Notes under the pieces: model-generated
What the model was told of the DNA's origin: nothing
The model's input: the letters and a program-made list of their open reading frames with translations, nothing else
Database searches by the model: none
Translations under genes and position numbers: made by a program
Assembly (NCBI RefSeq): GCF_030848805.1
Contig: NC_092362.1
Span: 8,432,439 to 8,496,438, forward strand
DNA: 64,000 nucleotides
Reading direction: 5' to 3'
DNA from: Temnothorax longispinosus
Lineage: Eukaryota > Arthropoda > Insecta > Hymenoptera > Formicidae
Part shown: one piece after another, positions 1-10,587 of the stretch
Position numbering within the stretch: the stretch's first letter is position 1
Layout of the letters: the number at the start of each line of letters is the position of its first letter

Positions 1-1336
1 AATCGCGATATGTAAAGCCACGACACCGCCCTCCGGTGCACGCTCTCGCTCGGGATAACGCATGTTAAGATCGAGTGTAATTTCGCGATCGATAACGAGA
101 GCGAAGGGCCTCGGGATGGTATCGTGGCCGCGGAACCGTGGTACAAGCGTTATGGCGAATCCCTGGAGATCGAGATAGGCGTTACTGAGTTCGATATCGC
201 GAGTATCTTGCGTGGTCCTCGCGACCTTGGTGTACGGCCGCATACGGGCCGGTAGTTCGTTACCAATTGCGTTACCGTTTCTTCGCGTCGGGAAATTCTG
301 GTGTTCGAGCGTCGGTGTTAGCGTATCGATTTGTGTTCGGATCTCGTTATTACGGGTTGATAATTGTGCTCTCGCGTTGAGAAACTTTGCGTCCGGTATT
401 ACTTGCGTTGCGTCCTATACTCGCGTTAAGAAATTACCGGCGTTCACACGTTTCGTGCGTTTAGATGTTACTTGCGTAGTTCTTCCTGGCGTTCCGTGGT
501 TATTAGCGATATCGCGACTCTAGTATTTCGCGTTGACCGGTATTCCGCCTCATTGGAGAACCGCATTAATCCAGTATTTTGCGTTAGTTATCGTATTCTT
601 TGCCTGGTTAAATGACTCGGCGCCTCCCCGTTGCGCCCGAGCAGAATCACTCGCGTTAGGTTAAGATATCATTGCGACAGAGTTTTCGTACGGTTTTCGA
701 CTCGAATTATTAGTTGTTTGAGAATAGAGCCTTCAGCGTGTTTATTAGAGACTCAATTAATACTCCGTGGGTGTCTCGCGTCCGCATTAATATTATTTCT
801 GTTAGATGAATCCAGACACCCCGCCACCGGCTATTCTTGATTGATTTATTGAATTTATCTTGTGTTGATCGAAGCCGGATGGATAAACGTTGTTATTTTC
901 TCGACAACCCGTACTCAATAAATGTTATTTTCTTTGTTATCTGACTGAGTATGAAATTAACGTGTCACCCCGCCGAAGATCGCGCTGCCCTTCATTAACC
1001 CCGCCCGTGATTAGGTCAAGCTAGCCGATTCCACGCACCTCCACACTTCGTTTTGCGTCTCGTTTAGGTTTTCGCGATTTCGTGGACGCGAATGTACGCG
1101 TCTGGCGCCCAACATTCGGAACATTTCGTGGAGTATCGGAGGTGCGAGGAAATCACTGGAGAGGCCAACCATCCCGCTCTCCTAAGTCCTTTTGATCCGG
1201 CACACGTCCCGGAGCGGTCCGGGAGTGCAAAAAGTCGTGACAATACATACACGCATGCATGCGCATACGCATACGTACACACATGGGGCACGAAAACGCA
1301 TATGTACATATACGCACCCACGAAAACGCATACGCA
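1..1336. other. No gene recognised
   Basis: Mixed-composition DNA rich in short GCGTTA/TTGCG words between 200 and 700. Open frames here are short, lack recognisable domains and overlap on both strands, so none is annotated. No promoter or terminator could be supported. Confidence 0.5.
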
Positions 1337-1340
1337 CGTA

Positions 1341-1342
<2 letters not shown>

Positions 1343-1388
<46 letters not shown>
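1343..1388. repeat. (CA)n microsatellite
   Basis: An uninterrupted run of about 22 CA dinucleotides, preceded by degenerate ACGCATA-type repeats from about 1245. It creates spurious His-Thr or Val-Cys open frames on both strands that should not be called genes. Confidence 0.97.
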
Positions 1389-1392
<4 letters not shown>

Positions 1393-1649
1393 AACACTAA
1401 CACAAACACACATACACAAGAGGTGTAAATCCGACCAGGCAACCTCCACGTGGTACATCTTGGGTAATGCTAATGCTGGCGGTATTGACACAAAGTTGAG
1501 GTATGGCATATTATATGCAAAAATGCTTTATTTCCGAAATATAAATTTGTAATATTGAAAATTAAAAAATGGCAAAAGCTACGCGTATATATGAGAGCAA
1601 TGCATATGGAGAGAGGGAGAGAGAGAGACTATTTGCGTGTCCTAATACA

Positions 1650-1686
1650 CATGTTCTCCGGGGCGAAGCCCGGCGGGGCATGCTAG
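1650..1686 (+). mobile_element. Helitron-type 3' terminus
   Basis: A GC-rich hairpin (CCGGGG, loop CGAAG, CCCGG) lies about 10 bases before CTAG, followed by T. This is the known 3' architecture of Helitrons (hairpin then CTRR, inserted before T). A very similar hairpin plus CTAG ends the coding Helitron at 25686 on the other strand. No matching 5' TC terminus could be fixed upstream, so only the end is annotated; it is probably from a non-autonomous copy. Confidence 0.6.
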
Positions 1687-1730
1687 TAATTTATATTTTA
1701 GGATCTCTAAAAGAACATTTATATTTTGAG

Positions 1731-2581
1731 CTAATGAGATCGTTCATGTTTGGTATAACGAGTCAGTAGAAAGATGGTATAAACCTTATAAAGATGGCAA
1801 ATTAGCATCAGGAAAATTATATCATAGATATAAACATTTCCAAAAAAATCAAGAAGGCAGTATCTGAATTTGACAAAGAAGAGAAAGAAATAAGTGACAG
1901 CGAAATAAATGCAGACCAAGAGCATTACCTCAATGAATTGTCTTGTAAAACTTTGGACGAATTTGATAGAATCAAATTTTTATGGGAAAAAACATTTAAA
2001 TCTCGTCAAATTACTTGTAGTATTGATAAATATTTTGAAAAATATCCACAATTACGCCCACCACTTGGAGTACAATTGATTGAATTGGATTATAAATTAT
2101 TAAATTTATCCGAAATAAATATTTTACATGAAAAATGGCCTATACTGCATCCCAAAATACTTAAATTGGCTAAACAACGTAAATGTATAGTGTCACTTCT
2201 TGAAAACTATGAAAACGTACCACCTGAAGTATTAGCTTGGCGAGTTCTTCCATATTTATTTAAACCTGTATTTGTGAAAACAGGTAAAAAAAGAGTCCAC
2301 GGAAACCATCATATCATGAACAATCTAACGGATTCATTACTTGGATAAATGTAAGTTTAAAATTTTATATTTATTGAGTTTGCATAATTTTTTGGTTGAT
2401 TTTCCAATTTTTGATATCTTATCTACAGGTTATCACTAATTTTGAGATGACACTTCAAAAACGTCGGGAATTGATGAAAAAATATAATTTGACTCTTCAA
2501 CCCTTTATTATTGCCGTAGGACCTTTGGAGAAATTAGAAGTTGTCTACGTTATCATTAATGATGAAAAATATGCATTTTAA
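1731..2581 (+). pseudogene. Broken two-exon gene of an unnamed family
   Basis: Coding similarity runs from about 1750 (reading VWYNESVERWYKPYKDG) through the open frame 1938-2348 to a second exon at 2429-2581. A donor GTAAGT at about 2351 and acceptor CTACAG at 2428 join '...FITWIN' to 'VITNFEMTLQKRRE'. The text is clearly protein-like, but I do not recognise a named domain. At least two frame changes interrupt it, one in the A-run at about 1842-1849 and one near 2305-2320. Its closeness to the next broken gene suggests both came from one element or duplicated unit. The initiator is unclear because the open frame begins at a non-ATG codon. Confidence 0.5.
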
Positions 2582-3106
2582 GATGTCACACATAGTGTAG
2601 ATTTCTGTTTTTAGTCGTTCTATGCTCTAAGAGCAGAATATCCTGTATCATGTAAACAAATATCCAAACAGAAATCTACGGCTTGAAACATACGCATACA
2701 AACTATCAAAGTGTCCAAAGAGTAAGTGGTGACTTAGCAAATTTATCGACAGAATATGCAAGCGAAACTGAAGATTGATTTATTTTACAAGAGAATTGAT
2801 TGATATAATAAGAGATTGATATAATAAGTAATTTTCTTGAAGTAAATCAAGTTATTTATTTACTAAAATAAGAAATTTTAAAACTGTTTGTTATTTTTTT
2901 ATATTATAAAATAACTTAGTTATTTCTTACATTTTTCATTTAACCTGTGAAATTGATAAAACGCTATTATTTTTCTGATATAAAAAAGTAAAGCATATAG
3001 AATTTTTGTTTTCATATTATTTTGACTTTTCTTTATTTTTGTATATTTTTGTTTATTAGTTAGTTTTAGTAAATAGTAAGTATATATTTAAAAATAGTAA
3101 ATTAAA
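2582..3106. other. AT-rich spacer, no gene
   Basis: Strongly AT-rich spacer. A short inverted word (CAGAAATCTA at about 2668 against TAGATTTCTG at about 2598) is present. No coding signal is seen. Confidence 0.5.
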
Positions 3107-4190
3107 ATGGAAGTCCGTTGTACGATATGTTCTAAAATAATGAAAGGTAACTTGATAAAGTATCATATGCAGCATGTGCATAAAGTACCTGTCACTACTT
3201 ATACTCGTGCTGTAAGTTTATGCAATCGGACGTTTAATACTATAAATTCTCTTCGAAATTATTTTAGAAACTGTCACAATAAATCAGTAGTAGAAGAGAG
3301 TAAAAATATAAACTACGATTTTATTCCAATAATTGATCCAATTGATCATACTACATCTGATGAGACTGAACAATTTATGATTGTTGAGGAAAATGTTTTA
3401 CAAAATGAAGAAGAAAATATAACTGAAAGAAATGAGACATTATTTTTTAAAACTGCTTTGAAAACTGCGATTTCTCTTTATGGAGATGCAAAACTAAGTC
3501 GCAATCAGGCTGAGCAAATAATAGCGTTATTTAATGATGTATTAAACAATAATTTTATAAATTCTTTAAAAAAAAATAATTATAAAATCTGTTCATAATT
3601 CTGCCGTAGACGAAATCCAAGAGCCATTTAATAATCTTCAATCAAGCTTTTTTCAAATAGATACCAAATATAAATGTTTTAAAGAATAACAAAAACGGCA
3701 TTACCTTATAAACCCAAAAAATGTGATTTTTGGTTACCGAGAAGAATCAAATTCAAATGTTATTAACCACGTAAAATGTAATGGTTCTGTTATTCCAATA
3801 GAAGTGGTTTTACAAAAATTTTTCGAAATTCCTGATGTGTTTGCCAAAACAATGAAATATATGTCCAAGTTAAATTCTGACTCACATAATATATCAAATA
3901 TTATACAGACTCAGTTTTGGAAGTCAAAATCGGCGGGATTAAACCAAATTTTTCTACCTTTATTTTTATATCAAGATGATTTTGAGTGTGGAAATCCGTT
4001 AGGTTCACATGCAACTATTTATAAGATGTCTGGATTGTATATTTCTTTACCTTGTTTACCTCCGGAATTTAAATCAAAATTAGACAATATATTTCTTTTT
4101 CAAATTACGCATTCTAGTGATGTCAATGTATATATATGTCTTTATTTCAGCTATACGCCAAGAAAAGACTTGGTTTACAATTCCACTTAA
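3107..4190 (+). pseudogene. C2H2-like protein of a multicopy family, broken
   Basis: ATG at 3107 opens a 163-codon frame starting with two zinc-finger-like motifs: C-x2-C-x12-H-x4-H (residues 5-24, TICSKIMKGN...) and a second degenerate C...H region at about residues 40-56. Coding continues in another frame through about 3600-3690, is interrupted by a TAA at 3688, and resumes from about 3695 to 4133. The last part contains FLYQDDFECGNPLGSH and ISLPCLPPEFKSKLDNIF. These resemble a widespread animal family of unknown role that I associate with mobile DNA; that link is from memory. The frame loss near 3590 lies by an A-run. The 3' end is cut by the LINE that starts near 4190. Confidence 0.5.
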
Positions 4191-4493
4191 CTCACACATC
4201 CATCCACGCATCAAACAACATTCTTCTTTACAAACAAGCCGCAATACATTATGATTTACATTATTTACAATCGTTATCTTTTTTGTAGCATTCCTCTCTC
4301 CTTTTCCATAATCTATTTAGCACCTTTTCTTTTTCCATTCTAAATTTGTCATCGCATATATTCTCTAATTGTTCTCCGTTATTCCTACCTAATTCTCAAA
4401 CCACATACTTGTGATCTTGCACTCGCTTATATAATGCTCTAAATTGTCCCTACCTGACTTACAGAATCTACACTTCGTATCTTCTTCGTCAAG

Positions 4494-6469
4494 TCAATAT
4501 TTATTTGCGTCCTCAAAATTACCGCACCTTAATTTTACCATCGCTCTAATCTCGTCTCCTGTTTTTACTTTATCCAAGTTCGCTTTTAATAAATAACTCG
4601 GCGTTTTGTTTGTCACCTCTATATCTTTGTACCTTGTATTATACCTTGCCTCTACTATTTTACTGTTTATTATTTGCCCTTGAATATCCTGTTCCCTTAT
4701 TCTTACTAAGCCTTCAGTATTTTTACCTACATTATTTAATTCTTTTATGCTATTATAAAACTTTTCCCGCTCCAAATTATATAAATCCTTTTTCTTTTTA
4801 TCCCTTGTGTCCTTTTCATCCCAACATGCCTTTACTAAACTTCCATCTTTTTCCCCTCTGCTTCTTTTCTCGAACCTCATGGCTCTTATACCCCAACAGA
4901 TTTTAAGTTTCTCTAATCCTAGTTCCCTTAGTATTACATACCTCGGTGTGCAAAAATCTAGTCTAAATATCCATCTTACATAATCTAACATAACTTTTTC
5001 CAACTCCTTTTTTTCACTCCACCCCCATATCTCTGCTCCGTATTCCATCACACTTTTCACTAAGTATTTAAAAAGCGTCCATCTCCTACTAAAATCATCT
5101 TTACATAATCTTTCTCCTAAGCCCCAGACCCTATTTGCAGCGATCCTTCCTTTTTTCAGCTCTTTTATATGATCGACATAATTACCTTTCTTATTAAACG
5201 TGAAACTCAGGTATTTAAACCTATCTACTTCCTCTGTTATTTTTTCGTCCCATTTCCATGTCATTCTGCCTTTTTTACCTTTATTATTAAATACTAGCAC
5301 TTTAATTTTTTCTGTATTTAATTCTAGCTTCCTATCTTTTAAGAATCTTATTAACATGCTCATCATATCTAGTAAAGCCTCTATTTTTCGCTACCAAAAC
5401 CATATTATCCACGTATGCTAATGACCATACTCTCACTCCTCCAAGCTCCACTCCTCCTATACCACGCTTTTCTAAAACTTTATCGATGTCCGCGTTGTAT
5501 AAATTGAACAGAGCGGGACTCATCACACAACCCTGCCTTACACCTTTCTTCGTCTTGAAGCACTTTGTGAATCCATCCCTCGTCCTTATTGTCACCTCCG
5601 TCTCTTTGTAGATTTCTTTTATCCTGTTTATTGAACTGCGATCCATCCCTTTCTCTTCCATTATCTTCCATAAAATTTCTCTGTCAACGTTGTCGAATGC
5701 TGCCCTTAGATCCACAAACATTGCGAAAATCTTGTCTTTCCCAGTTGCCGCATTTTTTTCCTTCTCCCTTTGCACTATATGGTTCAAGATAAATATATTA
5801 TCCATCGTGGACCTCTCTTTCCTAAAGCCGGCTTGGCTGTCAGGTATCATCCCTTTCTTCTCCATTATTTCCTCCAATCTGTTCCTTAGAATTTCGGCAT
5901 ATACCTTGTATGCAGTGCACAGCAGCGAGATCCTTCTGTAGTTCTCTGTTCGCTCTTTATCCCCTCTTTTATATAGGGGGACAACTATGCTTGTTCGCCA
6001 TTCGGTCGGGTAGTATTTTGCTTTCCTTCCAAATGAGCTTCAGCAGATCAATTAGACCTCCTCTTACCGCTGCGCCACCATACAGCCATGCTTCCATTGG
6101 GATTCCATCGACACCTGCAGCTTTGCCTAGCTTCATGTTCCTGACTGCCCTCACTATTTCCTCTTCTTGCAGCTCTCTATCTGTATCTTGAACCTGCCCT
6201 TCATTTCTTTCTTCTGTTCCCATGGCACGCATCTCCAACGCCTCTTTCCTTCCTACCATCTCGGTCCCACCTAACAGCTCCATGAAATAACTTTTCCAGT
6301 TCTCTTTCGGAATATTATTCTCTTTCCATTCTTTTTTCTTTCTTCGACTGTTTACATAGTTCCAAATTTTCTTTTCGTCCTTCAGTTTTCTTAATTCCTC
6401 TTCTTCCCTCATTCTCTTCTCCATCCTTTTGCTCTCTAACCACCCCTTCAGGCATATCTTTTCTTCCAA
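4494..6469 (-). pseudogene. LINE reverse transcriptase and C-terminal region
   Basis: Reverse transcriptase blocks appear in order over three frames: 'LGKAAGVDGIPMEAW' (6469-5969 segment), then 'DSQAGFRKERST', 'MFVDLRAAFDNVDREILW' (motif A, Asp present), 'GVRQGCVMSPALFNLYN' and 'SLAYVDNMVLVA' (5877-5332 segment). The motif C signature, normally [FY]ADD, reads YVDN, so the second catalytic aspartate is lost. Together with frameshifts near 6490, 5900 and 5350, this marks an inactive copy. The C-terminal 290-codon segment (5366-4494) is the LINE thumb and tail region and has no domain I can name. Confidence 0.85.
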
Positions 6470-6499
6470 ATAGTCTTCCTTACTTCCCTTTCCACATCT

Positions 6500-7632
6500 T
6501 CACCTTCTGTACTTTCTTTTCACCTCCCTCTTCTTTCTGGTACAACTCCTATCCCACCAATCTTTGTGCCCTATTTTCCTTCGCTTCTTTACCTTAATAT
6601 CCTTATACACTAAGGCTCCAAGGATTCCGTTTTTTAGTTTCTCCCATTTCCTATCCACCGACTCCATTTCCTGGTCTTCTGTTTCATTCCATACCTCCGT
6701 CCTCTCCCTGTACAATTGCCTTGCCTCTTCGTTCCAAACTATGATCTTCTTTGACATATTCCGTTCCTCTTTTTTCTCTTCAGTACACCCCTCCATTTGT
6801 TTCGTATTCTTCTCTTCCTCCAGTAACAAGGTCAGAGGCAAATGATCCGAGTTCACCCTGTCCCCTATTCTAAATTCCAACACTCGCTCTTGCGCACTAT
6901 CGTTTACAATTGCATAATCAATTACCGAGCACCCTCTCGCACCCACATACGTATATTCCCCCTCCCAATTCCCCTCTGTACATCCGTTCAAAAAATACCA
7001 TCCTTTTTCATTTATCATATCCACAAAACTTCCGCCGCCATTTCCTATAACTTTATCTTTACTCTCCTTTTCAACGTCATACTCCTCCTCCCTACCACCT
7101 CCTAAGTTTCCTATTCTAATATTAAAATCACCTTCTATAATAATATCCTCTCCTTCGCATCCTTCGCATTGCTCCGTTATTTTTGCCATTATCTCTTCAA
7201 CGTCTTTCTTTGCTCCTACATTGTATACTGTAAAAATATTTAGCCTTTTTTCCTCTTTTATTATTCTCGTTCACGCAATTTTTTCTGTAATCATTGTACA
7301 TTCATAATTCTCCACTTCCGCATCTAGCCTTTTCTAATACTTATTAGTAATCCTCCCTTCGCCCTACCCTTCCTTTTTTCCTTTACAGCGTTAATGTATT
7401 TCCAAATGTGCGTTTCTGGCAATCTACCCTTAATTCTATCCCATCCCTTTTCCTCTAACCATGTTTCACATAGTCCTATAAAATCGAAACCTACTAAGTA
7501 ATTCCAACAATCTTTGTCCTGCCTCTCTATACCTGCTACATTCCAAAAAATTATTTTTCGCCCATTTTCTTTCTTTATCTTCTTCACTTTTCTATTTTTC
7601 ATTCGTGTTGTTTGCCTATTGTCCTCTTGCAT
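6500..7632 (-). pseudogene. LINE ORF2 endonuclease domain, frameshifted
   Basis: The N-terminal half of ORF2 is an apurinic/apyrimidinic-type endonuclease that nicks the target. ATG at 7632 lies 42 bases after the ORF1 stop. 'KIIFWNVAGIERQD...FIGLCETWLEEKGW' is the first catalytic block, carrying the N and E positions. Downstream 'IIEGDFNIRIG' (D-x-N), 'SVIDYAIVND' (D) and 'SDHLPLTL' (the terminal D-H) complete the expected order. A stop and frame change lie at 7324-7190 between the two halves, so no continuous endonuclease can be made. The catalytic residues themselves appear intact. Confidence 0.8.
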
Positions 7633-7673
7633 GCCTCGACTTACTGATACTCTTCTCCTAACTTGGCAGTCTT

Positions 7674-8577
7674 CTAGAAATTTTCCTTTTCTATTAGCTT
7701 ATTTTCTTCCTCGCTCCATACATACTTTCTACCTTGTATCTCTAGCTTCCTAAAACCTATTTTCACACATTTTTCTTCTGTTTTCTCTTTCCATGCCCTT
7801 TCTTTTATCCGTCTTTGCACTTCTCTGTCCTCAAAGGTCAAATCGTGATCAATGAAAATTTTCTTACTTCCCAGTTTCTTCTTCTCCTTCATGATGTTAT
7901 CCTTCGCTTCCCAGCAGTCCATTTCGACTATTATTATCTCTTCTACTCTGCTTGATGGCCGCATTTTCTTCACTCGCGCTCTTGCACCAAACTCCCTCTC
8001 TAGAAACGTCTCCGCTGTGTCTATTAAGCTCTTGTTTTTCTCTTTATGTAGTCCTCTGATCACTAAATTATTTTTCTTTTCCTTCCTTTCCTTCATATTT
8101 CTTTCTCTCTTCCTCACCATCTCCGCCACCTTTCCCACGATCTCCTCCATTTTGCCGCTGGTCGTTTCATCCGTTATGTTTTCACTCCTTCGTTCGATCT
8201 TCGATAGCCTCACTTCTATCTTATCCATCCTTTCCTCTACTTTTTCTTTTTTTTTTTCTCCGACCCTCTTCTAAGACGTTCATCCTCTCTCTCATCTCTC
8301 TCATCTCTTCCCTCAGGTCCCTCATTTCGTTTCTAATCTCTCTCAAGACTGCTAGTAGCGAACCGTCCTCCTCATCCTTCTTTGTTGCTGACAGAACTCC
8401 TTCCTCTTCTCTCTTCTTACTTACCACACCGGCTCCATCCTTCGCTTTGTCCATACCTGGTGGCGTTCTCACTGTCTTGTTATCTCTCTTGAAAATTTCC
8501 ATCGTACGTTGTTCGTTTTCCTCTCTTTTCCTCTTGGCTTTTGCTAACTCGCATGCCGTACTGTTATCACTTGTCAT
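7674..8577 (-). pseudogene. LINE ORF1, coiled coil plus RRM-like domain
   Basis: ORF1p is the RNA-binding chaperone of a LINE. The first segment (8577-8221, 118 codons) is rich in Glu, Arg and Lys with a heptad-like stretch (EIRNEMRDLREEMREM), as expected of a trimerising coiled coil. The second (8228-7674, 184 codons) contains KNNLVIRGL and VKIGFRKLEIQGRKYVW, like the RRM and C-terminal domains of L1-type ORF1 proteins. The two frames meet in a homopolymer (T-run on the plus strand at about 8245-8259), so one slippage indel probably split the ORF. No zinc knuckles are visible, unlike most Jockey-clade ORF1 proteins. Confidence 0.75.
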
Positions 8578-8768
8578 AAACTCCAGTAATGCTGAGCGAG
8601 CCCGATCTTTCTCTCCTTCTTAACTCCTTCTTTGTAAGTCTTCCCTTTCCTCTTTTGCTTCCTCATAGAGAAAGCTTTGTTTTCGTAAAAAAAAATTTTT
8701 TTGAGTTGCTTTTGCCAATGTGTTCAGAATGTTCTAAAACGTCGAAAAATCGCTATTTTAAAAAAATG

Positions 8769-8830
8769 TCGGTATGTGTGTATGTATGTGTGTGTGTGTA
8801 TGTGTGTATGTGTGTATGTATGTATGTGCC
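8769..8830. repeat. TGTG/TATG microsatellite
   Basis: A mixed run of TGTGTA/TGTATG units about 60 bases long, within the composite repeat block. Confidence 0.9.
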
Positions 8831-9050
8831 TTTACCGAAATTTCTATAACTTCCGCAAATATTGAGATATCGGGCTGTTTTTTTTAATCCATAGAGTCTC
8901 GTTCAAAGAAAATTGGTATTGAAGTTGGCGATGATCGGTAAAGGGGTTCTTTTTTAAAAAAAATTTAAATTTTTTTAGAAATGTTCGTGGTTGCTCTAAT
9001 TTCCGCAAATATTGAGATATCGATCTATTTCTAATTTTATTATATTCTTC

Positions 9051-9545
9051 AGTCTTTTCTACCCCTATTTTATATATAATTTTTTAAGATTTGGTTGATT
9101 AGACCCAGCTTTATACGCGATCAAAGGTCCATAATTTTGATCGCATATAAAGCTAAGTCTAATCAATCAAATTTAAAAGAATTATATATGAAATAGGGGT
9201 AGAAAATACCGAAGTAAAAATTGTTTTTTGAGTTTTCGATGACATTGGTTGATTAGAACCAGCTTTATACGCGATCAAAGGTCCATAATTTTAATCGCAT
9301 ATAAAGCTAAGTCTAATCAATCGAATTTAAAAGAATTATATATGAAATAGGGGTAGAAAATACCGAAGTAAAAATTGTTTTTTGAGTTTTCGATGACATT
9401 GGTTGATTAGAACCAGCTTTATACGCGATCAAAGGTCCATAATTTTAATCGCATATAAAGCTAAGTCTAATTAACCGAATTTAAAGGAATTATATATGAA
9501 ATAGGGGTAGAAAAGACCGAAGTAAAATTGTTTTTTGAGTTTTCA
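9051..9545. repeat. 154-bp tandem array built on a long palindrome
   Basis: The word TTGGTTGATTAGA begins at 9091, 9245 and 9399, exactly 154 bases apart. Each unit carries an inverted pair (CAGCTTTATACGCGATCAA against TTGATCGCATATAAAGCT). Around the first unit the palindrome extends to roughly 75-80 bases per arm (about 9051-9125 and 9133-9213), centred near 9129, so the array may derive from a foldback MITE. Copies differ by only a few substitutions. Confidence 0.9.
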
Positions 9546-9700
9546 ATACCAATGTGTCGCTTATGTTCGAAAACGTCGAATTTAAATTTTTTGAGGATCG
9601 GTTTTCAGGATCGGCTATCCATCCAATAACTTAGGGTAGATTAAGGCGAATCGGATTAATATAAATTTCAAAAAATAATGTTTTAAGATAATAAAAAAAT

Positions 9701-10000
9701 GTGCAAGTAGAAACTTGCACATTGCTTCCTCATAATTCTTAAGTGTGCAAGTAGAAACTTACACATTGCTTTCTCATAATTCTTAAATGTGCAAGTAGGA
9801 ACTTGCACATTGCTTCCTCATAGTTTTTAAGTGTGCAAGTAGAAACTTGCACATTGCTTCCTGATAGTTTTTAAGTGTGCAAGTAGAAACCTGCACATTG
9901 CTTCCTTTAAGTTTTTAAGAGTGCAAGTAGAAACTTGCACATTGTTTCCTCATAGTTTTTAAGTGTGCAAGTAGAAACTTGCACATTGCTTCCTGGCAAT
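9701..10000 (+). repeat. 44-bp tandem array, seven hairpin units
   Basis: The motif GTGCAAGTAGAAACTTGCAC starts at 9701, 9745, 9789, 9833, 9877, 9921 and 9965: seven units at exactly 44-base spacing. Each unit forms an 8-bp hairpin (GTGCAAGT / ACTTGCAC, 4-base loop) followed by an ATTGCTTCCTCATAGTTTTTAA linker. Scattered substitutions affect both arms. The regular spacing looks CRISPR-like, but the linkers are themselves repeats, and this is eukaryotic DNA. Confidence 0.93.
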
Positions 10001-10088
10001 CGTCAGGGCTTTGTGGCAGCGCCGCGGAAAGAGCAGATTCTCCCCAGTGGCGGCCGCCCCACTTGCCGTTGACAGCAGATAAAATAAA

Positions 10089-10212
10089 AGCTTCCTCATA
10101 GAGGAAGCTTTGTGAGCAAAGGTTTCTACTTGCACACTTAAGAACTATGAGGAAGCAATGTGCAAGTTTCTACTTGCACACGTAAAAGCTATGAGGAAGC
10201 AATGTGCAAGTT
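10089..10212 (-). repeat. Palindrome and inverted copies of the 44-bp unit
   Basis: A near-perfect 22-base palindrome (AAGCTTCCTCATAGAGGAAG) at about 10089-10111 is followed by two or more reverse-oriented copies of the 44-bp unit (TTTCTACTTGCACA...GAGGAAGCAATGTGCAAG). The seven direct units and these inverted ones form a large inverted arrangement able to fold back. Confidence 0.8.
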
Positions 10213-10587
10213 TTTTCTATATTACTTTATTTATACATAATAAAGTATACAATTAAATTAAACAGTAAATCTGTTCTTTTTTAATTATGCAATACATGCA
10301 TATACATAGAAAAATATAAAATGCTTTAAAAATTTAAAAATTGCGATAAATAAGTCGCGGGATTTAAAGCGACGATGTGTAAAGCGACTAAGCAACATAT
10401 GAAAAAATGATATGAGAATATTTATTTATTTAACAGAAAATTATTAAACTGCACAATTAAAAATTATAACATACAATTTCAATTCCAATCGAAATTGTAT
10501 AATAGATTCTCCAAAGTTCAAGTTGTTTAAGAGTTAGTTTTTTGTAATACTGATGTATTGTGTAAAATACATGTAAGTTACACTTAA

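Larger units (their letters stand above)
4190..8650 (-). mobile_element. Decayed two-ORF LINE retrotransposon
   Basis: A minus-strand non-LTR retrotransposon of about 4.4 kb. In element order it has ORF1 (8577-7674), an apurinic-type endonuclease (7632-6500), reverse transcriptase (6469-5332) and a C-terminal region (5366-4494). All parts are recognisable but split by frameshifts. The 3' end falls in the broken gene before it, near 4190. The 5' end abuts the repeat block at about 8655. Clade is uncertain: the RRM-type ORF1 and AP endonuclease are compatible with L1-like or Jockey/I-group relatives. It cannot move by itself. Confidence 0.85.
8655..10213. repeat. Composite hairpin-rich repeat block
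   Basis: Several non-coding repeat arrays lie between two similar palindromic words: GCTTCCTCATAGAGAAAGC at 8658 and AGCTTCCTCATAGAGGAAGC at 10090. Inside are a TATG/TGTG tract, a 154-bp array, a 44-bp array and two inverted 44-bp units. The paired palindromes could be the ends of one element, but no target duplication was found. A GC-rich 75-base island (about 10000-10075) sits between the direct and inverted 44-bp units. No coding potential. Confidence 0.5.

Noticed and set aside
1064..1552. Long overlapping ORFs on both strands over the CA repeat
   Set aside because: They translate a dinucleotide repeat (His-Thr or Val-Cys) and have no flanking coding signal.
9701..10000. CRISPR-like array
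   Set aside because: Spacing is regular, but the intervening segments are themselves repeats, there are no cas genes, and the DNA is eukaryotic.
10000..10075. GC-rich island with a NotI site as cloning-vector contamination
   Set aside because: Too short, with no vector sequence recognised and repeat units continuous on both sides.
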